From an uncultured Clostridia bacterium (GTDB lineage: Bacteria; Bacillota; Clostridia; UMGS1810), in assembly GCA_934463115.1 (NCBI GenBank), contig CAKSIN010000013.1, positions 1 to 64,000 of the forward strand: DNA of 64,000 nt, given 5' to 3'. A program made the position numbers and the translations under genes. Positions 46,027 to 53,215 of the stretch are shown piece after piece. Position 1 is the first letter of the stretch. Every line of letters starts with the position of its first letter. The notes under the pieces were generated by a model. The model did not search any database. It saw only the letters and a list, made by a program, of their open reading frames with translations, and was not told where the DNA came from.

Positions 46027-46099
46027 CCTTCCCTTTGTTTACGCATTCGCATTTTTCCTGCGGATCAAGATTCGCTCCGCATATTTCACATGTGTTCAT
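45896..46099 (-). CDS. Small zinc-ribbon-like phage protein
   Basis: 67 residues with CEICGANLDPQEKCEC at the start (four-Cys cluster), then a polar linker and the helix DDIINQLRALRESLI. Similar short Cys proteins are frequent in clostridial phages. It overlaps the LysM gene by 131 bases in another frame, and its ATG overlaps the previous stop. Confidence 0.65.
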   Translation of the reverse strand: MNTCEICGANLDPQEKCECVNKGKDEEHEVHTIDTSAKAVTGSNAPVRGDDTDDIINQLRALRESLI

Positions 46100-46248
46100 T
46101 TGTTCACCGCCTTACCCTGGCATTGATACATCACCCTGGCATACCGAATGAGCGCCTCTTTTATTTTTTCCTCACGCTCCTTTCTTTCCTCATCGGTGAG
46201 CACCGGTCTGTGTACTCTGATAATTGCATTGTACTTCTTTTTTTCCAT
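46096..46248 (-). CDS. Small basic/acidic helical phage protein
   Basis: 50 residues from ATG at 46248 (MEKKKYNAIIRVHRPVLTDE, then a Lys/Glu-rich helix ending MYQCQGKAVNK). The stop overlaps the ATG of the next gene as ATGA. An AAAGG-type site lies before it. Not recognised, but context and translational coupling support it. Confidence 0.6.
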   Translation of the reverse strand: MEKKKYNAIIRVHRPVLTDEERKEREEKIKEALIRYARVMYQCQGKAVNK

Positions 46249-46357
46249 AATAAATTCAATCCTTTCCATTAATAATTCTTCTGTTAATTACTATGCTGTA
46301 TGGGCTTGTTTACTTTCCTGCTATTTAATATCGTATGTATTTAACCATGCTCTCACC

Positions 46358-46561
46358 CTACATCAATTTTTTTGCTACATCATACATAACAGCAATGCAG
46401 GAATCGCTCGATATATTTACCGTGCTGCTATTACCATCCTTAAAATGAATGTGACAAAATTCTTTGCTGCCCTTTTTCTCATATTCGCAGTTCTTAATGT
46501 TTTCTCTTGAACATCTCAGCGCAAATCCGAGTCTTGCGCAAAACTCTTGCTTATTCTCCAT
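46358..46561 (-). CDS. Small phage early protein, unknown
   Basis: 67 residues from ATG at 46561 with GGAGTG upstream. It includes LGFALRCSRENIKNCEYEKK and FCHIHFKDGNSSTVNISSDS; the Cys/His residues may bind metal. Follows the XRE genes. Function unknown. Confidence 0.6.
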   Translation of the reverse strand: MENKQEFCARLGFALRCSRENIKNCEYEKKGSKEFCHIHFKDGNSSTVNISSDSCIAVMYDVAKKLM

Positions 46562-46565
46562 GCTT

Positions 46566-46760
46566 TCACTCCTTCGTTTTTCCCAAAAGTTCGTCAATGG
46601 AACAATTAAGAACCCTTGCAATGCTTGACCAATTCTGACCTTTTAAATCCTTAACGCCTTTTTCAGCCCTTGATATATCCGGCTGATAGACGCCCGACTT
46701 CTCGGCAAGCTCTGTTTGTGTCATGCCTGCCCTCAATCTGTAGTACTCAAGTCTGTTCAT
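46566..46760 (-). CDS. XRE-family helix-turn-helix protein
   Basis: 64 residues with a full HTH_3 domain (YRLRAGMTQTELAEKSGVYQPDISRAEKG, ending IARVLNCSIDELLG). It lies in the first early genes leftward from the operator, so it may be a Cro-like or early regulator. Overlaps the adjacent XRE gene by 14 bases. Confidence 0.85.
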   Translation of the reverse strand: MNRLEYYRLRAGMTQTELAEKSGVYQPDISRAEKGVKDLKGQNWSSIARVLNCSIDELLGKTKE

Positions 46761-46953
46761 TTTTTTCTTCTACGTTTTCAAAAAGTTCTTCAATTTTGCA
46801 ATTCAACACTTCAGCTATGCGTTTAAGTTTACTGCTTTTTGGGAGTGACTCGTTATTTTCCCATGCAGACACTGTTGGCTGTGAAACATTCATCGCTCTA
46901 GAAAATTCAATCTGCGACATACCATTTTTGATTCGCATTTCTTTAATATTCAT
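46747..46953 (-). CDS. XRE-family Cro-like regulator
   Basis: 68 residues from ATG at 46953 with AGGAGGTG (the longer frame to 46995 lacks a site). HTH_3: MRIKNGMSQIEFSRAMNVSQPTVSAWENNE, KRIAEVLNCKIEELF. First gene of the leftward early operon, facing the repressor gene across shared operators. The likely Cro equivalent. Confidence 0.85.
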   Translation of the reverse strand: MNIKEMRIKNGMSQIEFSRAMNVSQPTVSAWENNESLPKSSKLKRIAEVLNCKIEELFENVEEKNEQT

Positions 46954-46979
46954 AATGCACCTCCTTTTGTATCGTTTAC

Positions 46980-47095
46980 AACTATATAATATCACATAAT
47001 ATAGTTGATGTCAATAGCAAAAATAGTTATTAACGATATTTTTTTGATATCAATATATTTACAAACTATTTTTTACGTTGTATAATATAGTTGCA
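46980..47095. promoter_or_regulatory. Divergent immunity promoters and operators
   Basis: Rightward: TTTACA (47058-47063), 17-bp spacer, TATAAT (47081-47086) for the repressor. Leftward: TTGACA (47014-47009), 17-bp spacer, TATTAT (46991-46986) for the Cro-like gene. AACTATAT (46980-46987) and ATATAGTT (near 47000) are an inverted repeat over the leftward -10. Further AACTAT/ATAGTT half sites occur at about 47023 and 47065. These are the likely repressor operators. Confidence 0.75.
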
Positions 47096-47118
47096 TTCTA
47101 TACAAGGCGGTGAGATTT

Positions 47119-47712
47119 TTGAATAATAAGCTTAGAGAATTACGGCAAAAAAGCGGTTATACGCAAGTTCAACTCGCAAAAATTTTATATGTTAGACAAT
47201 CATCTGTCAGCGCATGGGAAAGCGGTGCTGCTAAACCAGACTTTGATAATCAAAGGAAATTAGCAGAATTGTATAATGTTTCGATAGATGAACTTTTTGG
47301 CCGTGAAGTTAATAATAGAGGTGTAAAAATACCGGTTCTCGGACGAGTTCAAGCTGGAATCCCCATTGACTCTATAGAAGAAATTCTTGATTATGAAGAA
47401 ATACCCGAAAATATGGCTTCGCAAGGCGAGTTTTTTGGGTTAATTATTCGTGGCGACAGTATGTTTCCTAAAATTGTCGAAGATGATGTTGTTATAGTGC
47501 GTAAACAATCAGATTGCGATAATGGAGACATTGCCGTAGTATTGATTAACGGAAACGAAGCGACTATTAAGAAGATCAAAAAAACGCCATCCGGAATAAC
47601 ACTCGTGCCACTTAATGTAAATTATGAATGTATGTCGTATTCCATTGCTGAAATAGAATCTCTTCCGGTAACTATAATTGGCAAGGTTGTAGAGTTGCGA
47701 CGTAAATTTTAA
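47119..47712 (+). CDS. LexA/CI-like phage repressor (HTH plus S24 peptidase)
   Basis: About 198 residues. TTG at 47119 is preferred over GTG at 47110 because AAGGCGGTGAG lies at the right distance. N-terminal HTH (LRQKSGYTQVQLAKILYVRQ...SVSAWESGAAKP). Residues about 75-198 are the S24 domain: cleavage-type sequence VLGRVQAGIPID, catalytic Ser in GDSMFPKIVEDDVVIV, Lys in NGNEATIKKIKK. Self-cleavage on DNA damage would induce the phage. Confidence 0.88.
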   Translation: MNNKLRELRQKSGYTQVQLAKILYVRQSSVSAWESGAAKPDFDNQRKLAELYNVSIDELFGREVNNRGVKIPVLGRVQAGIPIDSIEEILDYEEIPENMASQGEFFGLIIRGDSMFPKIVEDDVVIVRKQSDCDNGDIAVVLINGNEATIKKIKKTPSGITLVPLNVNYECMSYSIAEIESLPVTIIGKVVELRRKF

Positions 47713-47765
47713 TTAACGAATTGCTATGATAACAAACTAATCATGCAAACTGAAGGTGAATTTCA

Positions 47766-48128
47766 ATGCTGCGACTTAAAGAATTGAGAAAGAAAAACAA
47801 GCTTACTCAACAGCAATTATCCAATATGCTCGGTGTACAAAGACCAACATATTCACGATACGAAAACAACGAACGTCAGCCGGACAATGAAACTTTAAAA
47901 AAACTTGCTGACATATTCGATGTTTCTGTTGATTATTTGTTAGGACGCACTAAAGAACGAAAAGCTGCATAAAGTACAGATATCACTTTTGATGATTTCA
48001 CCTATGCAATGCATAATGAGTCGAAAGAACTTTCTGAAGAAGATAAGCAAATGCTCCTCGATATGGCCAGGGTTTTAAAGAAAAGAATATCTGATAAAAG
48101 AGCTACAACTAACAATTTGGACGAATAA
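47766..48128 (+). pseudogene. XRE regulator interrupted by in-frame TAA
   Basis: The first 68 codons give a complete HTH_3 domain (ELRKKNKLTQQQLSNMLGVQRPTYSRYENNE, DIFDVSVDYLLGRTKERKAA), then TAA at 47970-47972. The same frame continues for 51 codons to TAA at 48126 with a protein-like tail (TDITFDDFTYAMHNESKELSEEDKQMLLDMARVLKKRI) typical of this regulator type. So either a nonsense mutation or readthrough. The short form may still bind DNA. Confidence 0.75.
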
Positions 48129-48203
48129 CGGAGGTATTTATGGACTGCTTAGACAATGTATATAAGCAGCAATATTAGTTATCACTTGGTGGAGGAACAA
48201 ATC

Positions 48204-48905
48204 ATGTATAAAAATAACAAACTCAAAATCTATTTAATTGTTTTGGCATACATAATGTCATTGGGTATAATACTTTCATGCCTTATACCATATAAAGTAT
48301 GTTACGTATATGTTTCGTCTCAAAATGTTCCACATACTGTAATTAAGGAAAATGGATTTACAAGCCTATCGGGCATATCTGATTACATAACGGATTACGG
48401 TGACATAGAAGAAGCAGAAAAAGATTATACAATAACAAAAGAAATAAATATACCCATTTTGGCATCAGAAATTTTATTTATAACCGCATTGGCAGGTATA
48501 GCGATATACCTATGTATAACTCAAGGTCGCAAGGGAAAAAGCACTAATGATACGGTTGAAAATATCGACAAAATTACCGAACAAATCGGCTTTTTAAACA
48601 CAACAATATGTTCTCTGGATTCAAAAAACAGTGAACTAAATCAGAAACTTGACCTATACGCTGAAGAAAACAATCAACTTAATATTAAAATACAAGAATT
48701 ACAAACACAAAACAGCTATCTGCTGTTAAAAATCAGTCAATATGAAGATTTAAAACCTTCATGGCAAGAAGAAGCCGCCGATTTGCCTAAAATTGATATA
48801 TCAAACCTTGCCTTTTCGGATGAAGACACGCAAGAAAGGGCAAAAATTGAATATGCTAAAGAAATGTACAATTACATTAAAAGTACGATTGATGACGGAA
48901 TTTGA
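48204..48905 (+). CDS. Membrane protein with coiled coil and scaffold-like C-terminal motif
   Basis: 233 residues from ATG at 48204 with GGAGG (an upstream ATG at 48156 is less likely). Membrane helices near 8-28 and 86-106, an external loop between them, and a long cytoplasmic tail. The tail is a coiled coil (SELNQKLDLYAEENNQLNIK) followed by KIDISNLAFSDEDTQERAK and EYAKEMYNYIKSTI. This copies the scaffold protein motif LDISGLAFSDEETQ after its own coiled coil. Lies in the lysogeny arm, so possibly expressed in lysogens. Role unknown. Confidence 0.7.
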   Translation: MYKNNKLKIYLIVLAYIMSLGIILSCLIPYKVCYVYVSSQNVPHTVIKENGFTSLSGISDYITDYGDIEEAEKDYTITKEINIPILASEILFITALAGIAIYLCITQGRKGKSTNDTVENIDKITEQIGFLNTTICSLDSKNSELNQKLDLYAEENNQLNIKIQELQTQNSYLLLKISQYEDLKPSWQEEAADLPKIDISNLAFSDEDTQERAKIEYAKEMYNYIKSTIDDGI

Positions 48906-49032
48906 AGTATAATAAATCAACTCTGAATAACATACAAAATCAAATTGACGTGGAACGCATTGCATAATACACAAAATACTCGGCTAAACTTTATTGAAAA
49001 CTAACTAAAAATATAAATTAATTAATTTAATA

Positions 49033-49080
49033 TTGACATTATGCAATTTTGGGCATATTATATATGTGAACAAGTTCACA
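49033..49080 (+). promoter_or_regulatory. Promoter and palindromic operator ahead of NYN/integrase genes
   Basis: TTGACA (49033-49038), 17-bp spacer, TATTAT (49056-49061). Over the expected start lies the palindrome TGTGAAC-AA-GTTCACA (49065-49080), a perfect 7+7 dyad. It is likely to be a repressor site that controls integrase supply. Confidence 0.7.
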
Positions 49081-49089
49081 AGTTTATAC

Positions 49090-49147
49090 GCCCTTTGGGA
49101 GTAGTCACCTCACTATAGAGGAAATGACGAAACCTTGGGCTTTTTTT
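49090..49147 (+). terminator. Leader hairpin with T7 tract (attenuator-like) before the NYN gene
   Basis: GCCC (49090-49093) pairs GGGC (49137-49140), directly followed by TTTTTTT (49141-49147). Inside are GTCACCTC and GAGG...TGAC forming a second stem with loop ACTATA and an AAA bulge, and unpaired GGAGTAG facing CGAAACC. It looks like a conditional terminator in the 5' leader of the NYN-integrase transcript. Confidence 0.55.
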
Positions 49148-49161
49148 ATGGAGGTATTGGT

Positions 49162-49830
49162 ATGTCAGCAGTTATTAAAACAGCAATCATGGTCGACGGT
49201 GGATTTTATCGTAAGAGGGCAAATAATTTATTTGGGCAGAAATCCCCGGAAGAACGAGCAAAGGAGCTTGTTGATTATTGCAAAAAACACCTACACAACA
49301 GCTCTGTTGAATATAATTTGCTATATAGAATATTTTATTACGATTGTCCGCCATGTGACAAAAACATATATCATCCTTTTTTAAAAAGAAACATCAATCT
49401 AAAAAAAGAACCAATCTATGAATGGATGAACACATTTTTAAACGAACTTAAAACAAAAAGGAAACTTGCCCTTCGGTTGGGAAGACTGTCGGAAAATGAA
49501 GCCGGATATATTTTAAAGCCGGATAAAGTAAAGGAACTTTTTTCCGGGAAAATAAATTTCGACGATATTACGGAAAATGATTTTAGACTTGATATCAAAC
49601 AAAAGACCATGGATATGAAACTTGGTACGGATGTTGCATCTGTTGTGTTGAAAAAGCAAGTTGACCAAATTATTTTAATAGCCGGTGACAGTGACTTTGT
49701 CCCTGCTGCCAAACTTGCAAGAAGAGAGGGAATCGATTTCATACTTGACGCAATGGGGCAAAATATAAATGCCGACCTCAGTGAACACATCGACGGTATG
49801 AGGTCAAACATTAAAATGTTTTCTAAATAA
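49162..49830 (+). CDS. NYN-domain (LabA/PIN-like) RNase-like protein
   Basis: 222 residues from ATG at 49162 after GGAGG (the frame open from 49135 starts in the terminator). NYN/DUF88 motifs with conserved acidic residues: AIMVDGGFYRKRA near 8, MDMKLGTDVASVVL near 150 and LIAGDSDFVPAAKLARREG near 175. The family is PIN-like nucleases. It directly precedes the integrase (18 bases) in one transcript. Possibly an RNase affecting lysogeny or host defence; unproven. Confidence 0.8.
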   Translation: MSAVIKTAIMVDGGFYRKRANNLFGQKSPEERAKELVDYCKKHLHNSSVEYNLLYRIFYYDCPPCDKNIYHPFLKRNINLKKEPIYEWMNTFLNELKTKRKLALRLGRLSENEAGYILKPDKVKELFSGKINFDDITENDFRLDIKQKTMDMKLGTDVASVVLKKQVDQIILIAGDSDFVPAAKLARREGIDFILDAMGQNINADLSEHIDGMRSNIKMFSK

Positions 49831-49847
49831 TCCAACAGAGGTGCAGT

Positions 49848-51431
49848 ATGTTCAAGGAATATCCGCAATTTCAATCAAATGAAATTCTTACATATTTAAG
49901 AAAATCACGCTCCGACGATCCGTCCCTAACTGTTGAAGAAGTGTTATCCAAACACGAAACAATATTGCAGGAATGGCAGCAACACAATCTTACATCATCT
50001 ATACCGAACGAAAATATATACAGGGAAGTCGTTTCCGGTGAAACAATAAACAGCAGACCGGAGTTTAAAAAGCTCCTTAAAAGAATAGAATCACCGCAAA
50101 TAAAGGCAGTTCTTGTTGTTGAGTGCGCAAGGCTCGGCAGACCGGACCTTGAAGAAATAGGACGAATTTCAAAACTGTTTCGATACACCGGCACATACAT
50201 AATAACCTTACAGAAAACATTTGACCTCTCAGATGAATATGATCGTGAACAATTCGAAAGAGAACTTATGCGAGGTAATGACTATCTCGAATATACAAAA
50301 AAGATTCTTAACCGCGGCAAAGAGATTTCGCTGCGCTCCGGCTGGTACATAGGCTCCATTGCTCCGTTTGGCTACAACAGAATATGGGTTTTGGAAAACG
50401 GCAGAAAACGGCCGACTCTTGAAATTAACAAAGACGAGGCAGTAATTGTAAAATATGTATTTGATTGGTACGCAAACAGTGATATTGGAGCGACAAAAAT
50501 CGCCAATAAATTAAATGCTGCCGGATTTAGAAACAGAAAAGGCGGCATATGGAAAAAACCTGTTATTGAAACCATGCTAAAAAACGAGCACTACATAGGG
50601 AAAATTGTCATTAAAAAGCACATTGAAGTAAACACCGTAAAAGACCAGAGGGTAATTGCCCAACGAATTCGCAGCAAAAACTATGATGTCGTTGAAGGAA
50701 AGCACCCTGCTATTATTGACGAACAAACATTTAAAAAGGCCAATGATAAGCTGCTTAAATTTCCGTCTGTAAAACCGAGCGAAACACTTCAAAATCCTTT
50801 TGCATCTATTCTGAAGTGTGAATGCGGAAGAACCATGCTGCGCAGAAAGGACAGGAAATGGTACCGCTATATATGTGACGAAAGAATGTATTGCCATAAT
50901 TCTTCCGTTAAAGAAGATGAATTGATATCATCGGTTGTGGACATTCTCAAACAAAGCATGCAAAATTTAACCGCAGAAATAACATCGGATGCAAATGCGA
51001 AAAAGCAAAAACATATCGAATACACCTTGATGCTCAAATCGCGATATGTTGAATGTGAAAATAAAGAGCTTGCCCTTTGGGAAAAATACACTGATGAGGA
51101 AATGCCGAAAAACATATTCGATAAACTTCTTCAAAAAAATACTGAAGAAAAAAAGGAAATTGAGCACGAATTGGAGATTGCCGAAAGCAATGTTATGCCA
51201 ACCGTTGACTACGCCGGAGTAATCGCAACACTGCATGAGGCTATTAATTCTCTTACCAATGATTCAATTCCTGCATCGGAAAAAAACAGCCTTTTGAAAT
51301 CGGTCATAAACAAGATTGTGTACAAAAGACCAAAAAGTACCAGAGTGGATCCTGATGTTCCTCACAAGAACACCGGACGTAAAGGCTGGAAATCACTTCC
51401 GTTTGAACTGGATGTAGACATGAACATTTAA
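49848..51431 (+). CDS. Large serine recombinase (integrase)
   Basis: 527 residues. Resolvase domain with nucleophile Ser20 in TYLRKSRSDD, SGETINSRPEFKKLL and VECARLGRPDLEEIG. Recombinase domain (about 180-290) with SIAPFGYNR, IVKYVFDWYANSDIGATKIANKLNAAGF and NEHYIGKIV. Zinc ribbon near 325-350 (CECGRTM...YICDERMYCHN). Coiled coil to about 450. It ends 28 bp from the right core, the usual integrase position. A directionality factor needed for excision is not identifiable. Confidence 0.95.
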   Translation: MFKEYPQFQSNEILTYLRKSRSDDPSLTVEEVLSKHETILQEWQQHNLTSSIPNENIYREVVSGETINSRPEFKKLLKRIESPQIKAVLVVECARLGRPDLEEIGRISKLFRYTGTYIITLQKTFDLSDEYDREQFERELMRGNDYLEYTKKILNRGKEISLRSGWYIGSIAPFGYNRIWVLENGRKRPTLEINKDEAVIVKYVFDWYANSDIGATKIANKLNAAGFRNRKGGIWKKPVIETMLKNEHYIGKIVIKKHIEVNTVKDQRVIAQRIRSKNYDVVEGKHPAIIDEQTFKKANDKLLKFPSVKPSETLQNPFASILKCECGRTMLRRKDRKWYRYICDERMYCHNSSVKEDELISSVVDILKQSMQNLTAEITSDANAKKQKHIEYTLMLKSRYVECENKELALWEKYTDEEMPKNIFDKLLQKNTEEKKEIEHELEIAESNVMPTVDYAGVIATLHEAINSLTNDSIPASEKNSLLKSVINKIVYKRPKSTRVDPDVPHKNTGRKGWKSLPFELDVDMNI

Positions 51432-51457
51432 TTGTATAATTGCAACCATAAAGCATA

Positions 51458-51790
51458 TACACATGAATCTGTCACTCCGTTCGAAATTTTGGACGCGGTA
51501 TTGCCCGTGCACGGTGCAATAACCAGTGCGTCCAGATATCCTTTCGGGCCAATCGGCTCCGCTCCCTGAACGGTATTTATGATTTTTTTGCCGCATGTGT
51601 CCTGCATATATTCAATAAAGTCCTTTGCCTTGCCGAAGCGCGTGTCGCAAGAGCACGACATTTCACTCATAATCGGGTACACATCAGCCCCGGTATCGCA
51701 CAGAGCCTTAAGCTGAGGCATTACACGGGAGAATGTGCAAAAAGATCCGCACACGGCGAATCCTATTTTTTTGTTTTCAAGCTCCATCAT
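51458..51790 (-). pseudogene. dpaB: 5' part of dpaB, dipicolinate synthase subunit B, split by the prophage
   Basis: From ATG at 51790 with GGAGTG, 111 codons of DpaB reach the core: KIGFAVCGSFCTFSRVMPQL, EPIGPKGYLDALVIAPCTGNTASKISNGVTDSCV (flavoprotein fold with the APxTGN loop). Past the core the phage sequence adds nine unrelated codons (YALWLQLYN) and a stop. The truncated protein lacks the C-terminal half. It overlaps dpaA by 14 bases. Confidence 0.93.
51459..51469. other. Right attachment site core (att)
   Basis: ACACATGAATC, identical to 2610-2620. The phage side (CATAAAGCATATA, 51447-51459) is an inverted, 12-of-13 match to the phage side at the left end (TATATACTTTATG). This is the quasi-palindromic layout of a serine-integrase attP. 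Confidence 0.9.
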
Positions 51791-52658
51791 AGGTCACTCC
51801 TTCCGATAATTTTGCGTATATTTCCAAAACAGCTCTCGCGGCTGTTTCGCCGGCAGATATCGGTGCGCACACCGACGGAAGCCCGGGAAGATAAATGAGC
51901 CTTTTCTGATGCGTTGAGCAAAGCTCCCTATCAACATATCCCGGGCGTGCCGAAAGATCTATTATCACACCGTCCTGTCCGAGCGTAGATATGGCATCTC
52001 CTGTCAACAGAGGTGACGGAACGGTGTTTACAACCACACCGAACTGCGACAAATCGTTTAATTCATCCACAGTTGCAGCGCCGCAAAATTGTGCCAGCGA
52101 ACGGATTTCGGAGCGCCGTGCATACACAGTGACATCCGGTGTAAATGCCAATAGCTGTGATGTAAGCGCACGGCCTATTCTGCCATAGCCCACAACCAAA
52201 ACACTGAGTTCGCAAATCGAACGCGATGTGGATTTGATTATTGCCTCAATCGCTCCCTCGGCGGTGTAAAATGCATTTTCCGTTTGAAAAAGTTCGCTTT
52301 CGCTGTAGTCGGCAATTTTGATTCCGCGCTTTTTCGCCGCATTTGCCGCCGACGCGCCAAAGCGTCCGCCGAGCAGTACGGCAGACTCATTCATTGTGTC
52401 CAGCAGGTTTTCGAAATACAGTGTATCATGCACCAGAGGACTGTTTATTGTCATATCTGCGCGGACAGCCGGCAAACCGAGCACAACCGCGTCGGCTTCT
52501 GCCGCATATTCCGGATTTACAACCGTCACACCGTGCTTTTTTGCGCGCTCGGAATCCGTCATACACATGCGCACATTACATCCCTTTTGTTTAAGATAAT
52601 CTGCCATATATATACTGCGTGTATCGCCGCCGCATACGAAAATATCTTTGCCCGTCAT
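51777..52658 (-). CDS. dpaA: Dipicolinate synthase subunit A
   Basis: 293 residues from ATG at 52658 (GAAGGAAG upstream; the ATG at 52676 is less likely). N-terminal dpaA domain FVCGGDTRSIYMADYLKQ, DYSESELFQTENAFYTAEGAI, Rossmann motif VLVVGYGRIGRALTSQL, and LPGLPSVCAPISAGETAA. Converts a dihydrodipicolinate precursor to dipicolinate with DpaB in the mother cell at late sporulation. Intact here, while its partner is split. Confidence 0.93.
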   Translation of the reverse strand: MTGKDIFVCGGDTRSIYMADYLKQKGCNVRMCMTDSERAKKHGVTVVNPEYAAEADAVVLGLPAVRADMTINSPLVHDTLYFENLLDTMNESAVLLGGRFGASAANAAKKRGIKIADYSESELFQTENAFYTAEGAIEAIIKSTSRSICELSVLVVGYGRIGRALTSQLLAFTPDVTVYARRSEIRSLAQFCGAATVDELNDLSQFGVVVNTVPSPLLTGDAISTLGQDGVIIDLSARPGYVDRELCSTHQKRLIYLPGLPSVCAPISAGETAARAVLEIYAKLSEGVTYDGA

Positions 52659-52702
52659 AGTCCGTCTTCCTTCCATTTAACCGATTCCATTACTACATTG
52701 TC

Positions 52703-52710
52703 ATAATATG
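52703..52710 (-). promoter_or_regulatory. Possible SigK/SigE-type -10 box for dpaAB
   Basis: CATATTAT on the minus strand, about 45 bases before dpaA, fits CATANNNT of mother-cell sigma factors. No convincing -35 is present, so confidence is low. Confidence 0.3.
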
Positions 52711-52730
52711 CAAAACGAACGCATATGGGC

Positions 52731-52762
52731 ACAAAAACACCCCCGCCGCAACCGACGAGGGT
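52731..52762 (-). terminator. Terminator of the aryl-acid operon
   Basis: On the minus strand ACCCTCGTCG pairs CGGCGGGGGT (10 bp with two or three G-U pairs) around GTTG, followed by GTTTTTG. It lies 23 bases after the ACT-domain gene and ahead of dpaA. Confidence 0.8.
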
Positions 52763-52784
52763 ATCTGATATATATATATATTAT

Positions 52785-53210
52785 TTATAATATTCCCGAA
52801 TCCGACAGGCTGTCGGCATTCTGAGCTTCGAGCACGCTCTGTGCCTTGACATCATCGTCCGTCTTGATTACCATAAGTGCCTTTCCAGCGGCACGTCCCA
52901 AAAACGCGTACATATACTCAATATTAACATGCGCCTTGGTTATGGGCGAAAGTATTGCCGCAAGTCCGCCGGCGGTGTCGTTTATGGACACGGCAAGAAC
53001 ATCGGATTCCTTTGACACAACGCCGATATCTTTCAGAATATCCTTTGCCTTTGCAGTGTCATCGGCAATTATACGCAGTATTCCAAAGTCGGTTGTATCG
53101 GCTATGGAAAGCGCACGCAAATTCACATTTCCGGCGCTCAGAGCGTCTATTATTGCCTCCAGTCTGCCGGGTTTGTTTTCCACAAAAACAGATAACTGTT
53201 TAATAAACAT
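52785..53210 (-). CDS. Tandem ACT-domain amino-acid sensor
   Basis: 141 residues, two ACT domains: QLSVFVENKPGRLEAIIDALSAGNVNLRALSIA and VLAVSINDTAGGLAAILSPITKAHVNIEYMYAF. Such stand-alone ACT proteins follow phenylacetate-CoA ligase and IOR genes in many anaerobes. ACT domains bind amino acids. Probably senses an aromatic amino acid and modulates the operon enzymes, which is inference. Confidence 0.85.
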   Translation of the reverse strand: MFIKQLSVFVENKPGRLEAIIDALSAGNVNLRALSIADTTDFGILRIIADDTAKAKDILKDIGVVSKESDVLAVSINDTAGGLAAILSPITKAHVNIEYMYAFLGRAAGKALMVIKTDDDVKAQSVLEAQNADSLSDSGIL

Positions 53211-53215
53211 ATTCT

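Larger units (their letters stand above)
2610..51469. mobile_element. Temperate podovirus-like prophage integrated in dpaB
   Basis: The element is 48,849 bp between equivalent points of two 11-bp core copies. It carries integrase, repressor, recombination, replication, packaging, head, tail, lysis and ejection modules in standard order, all without visible damage except one XRE gene. The beta-propeller plug-type protein and the absence of a tape-measure or sheath gene suggest a short-tailed virion. Probably inducible. Confidence 0.93.

Noticed and set aside
49090..49147. yybP-ykoY manganese riboswitch
   Set aside because: GGAGTAG and CGAAACC recall its core, but the second conserved arm is missing and the element is too short.
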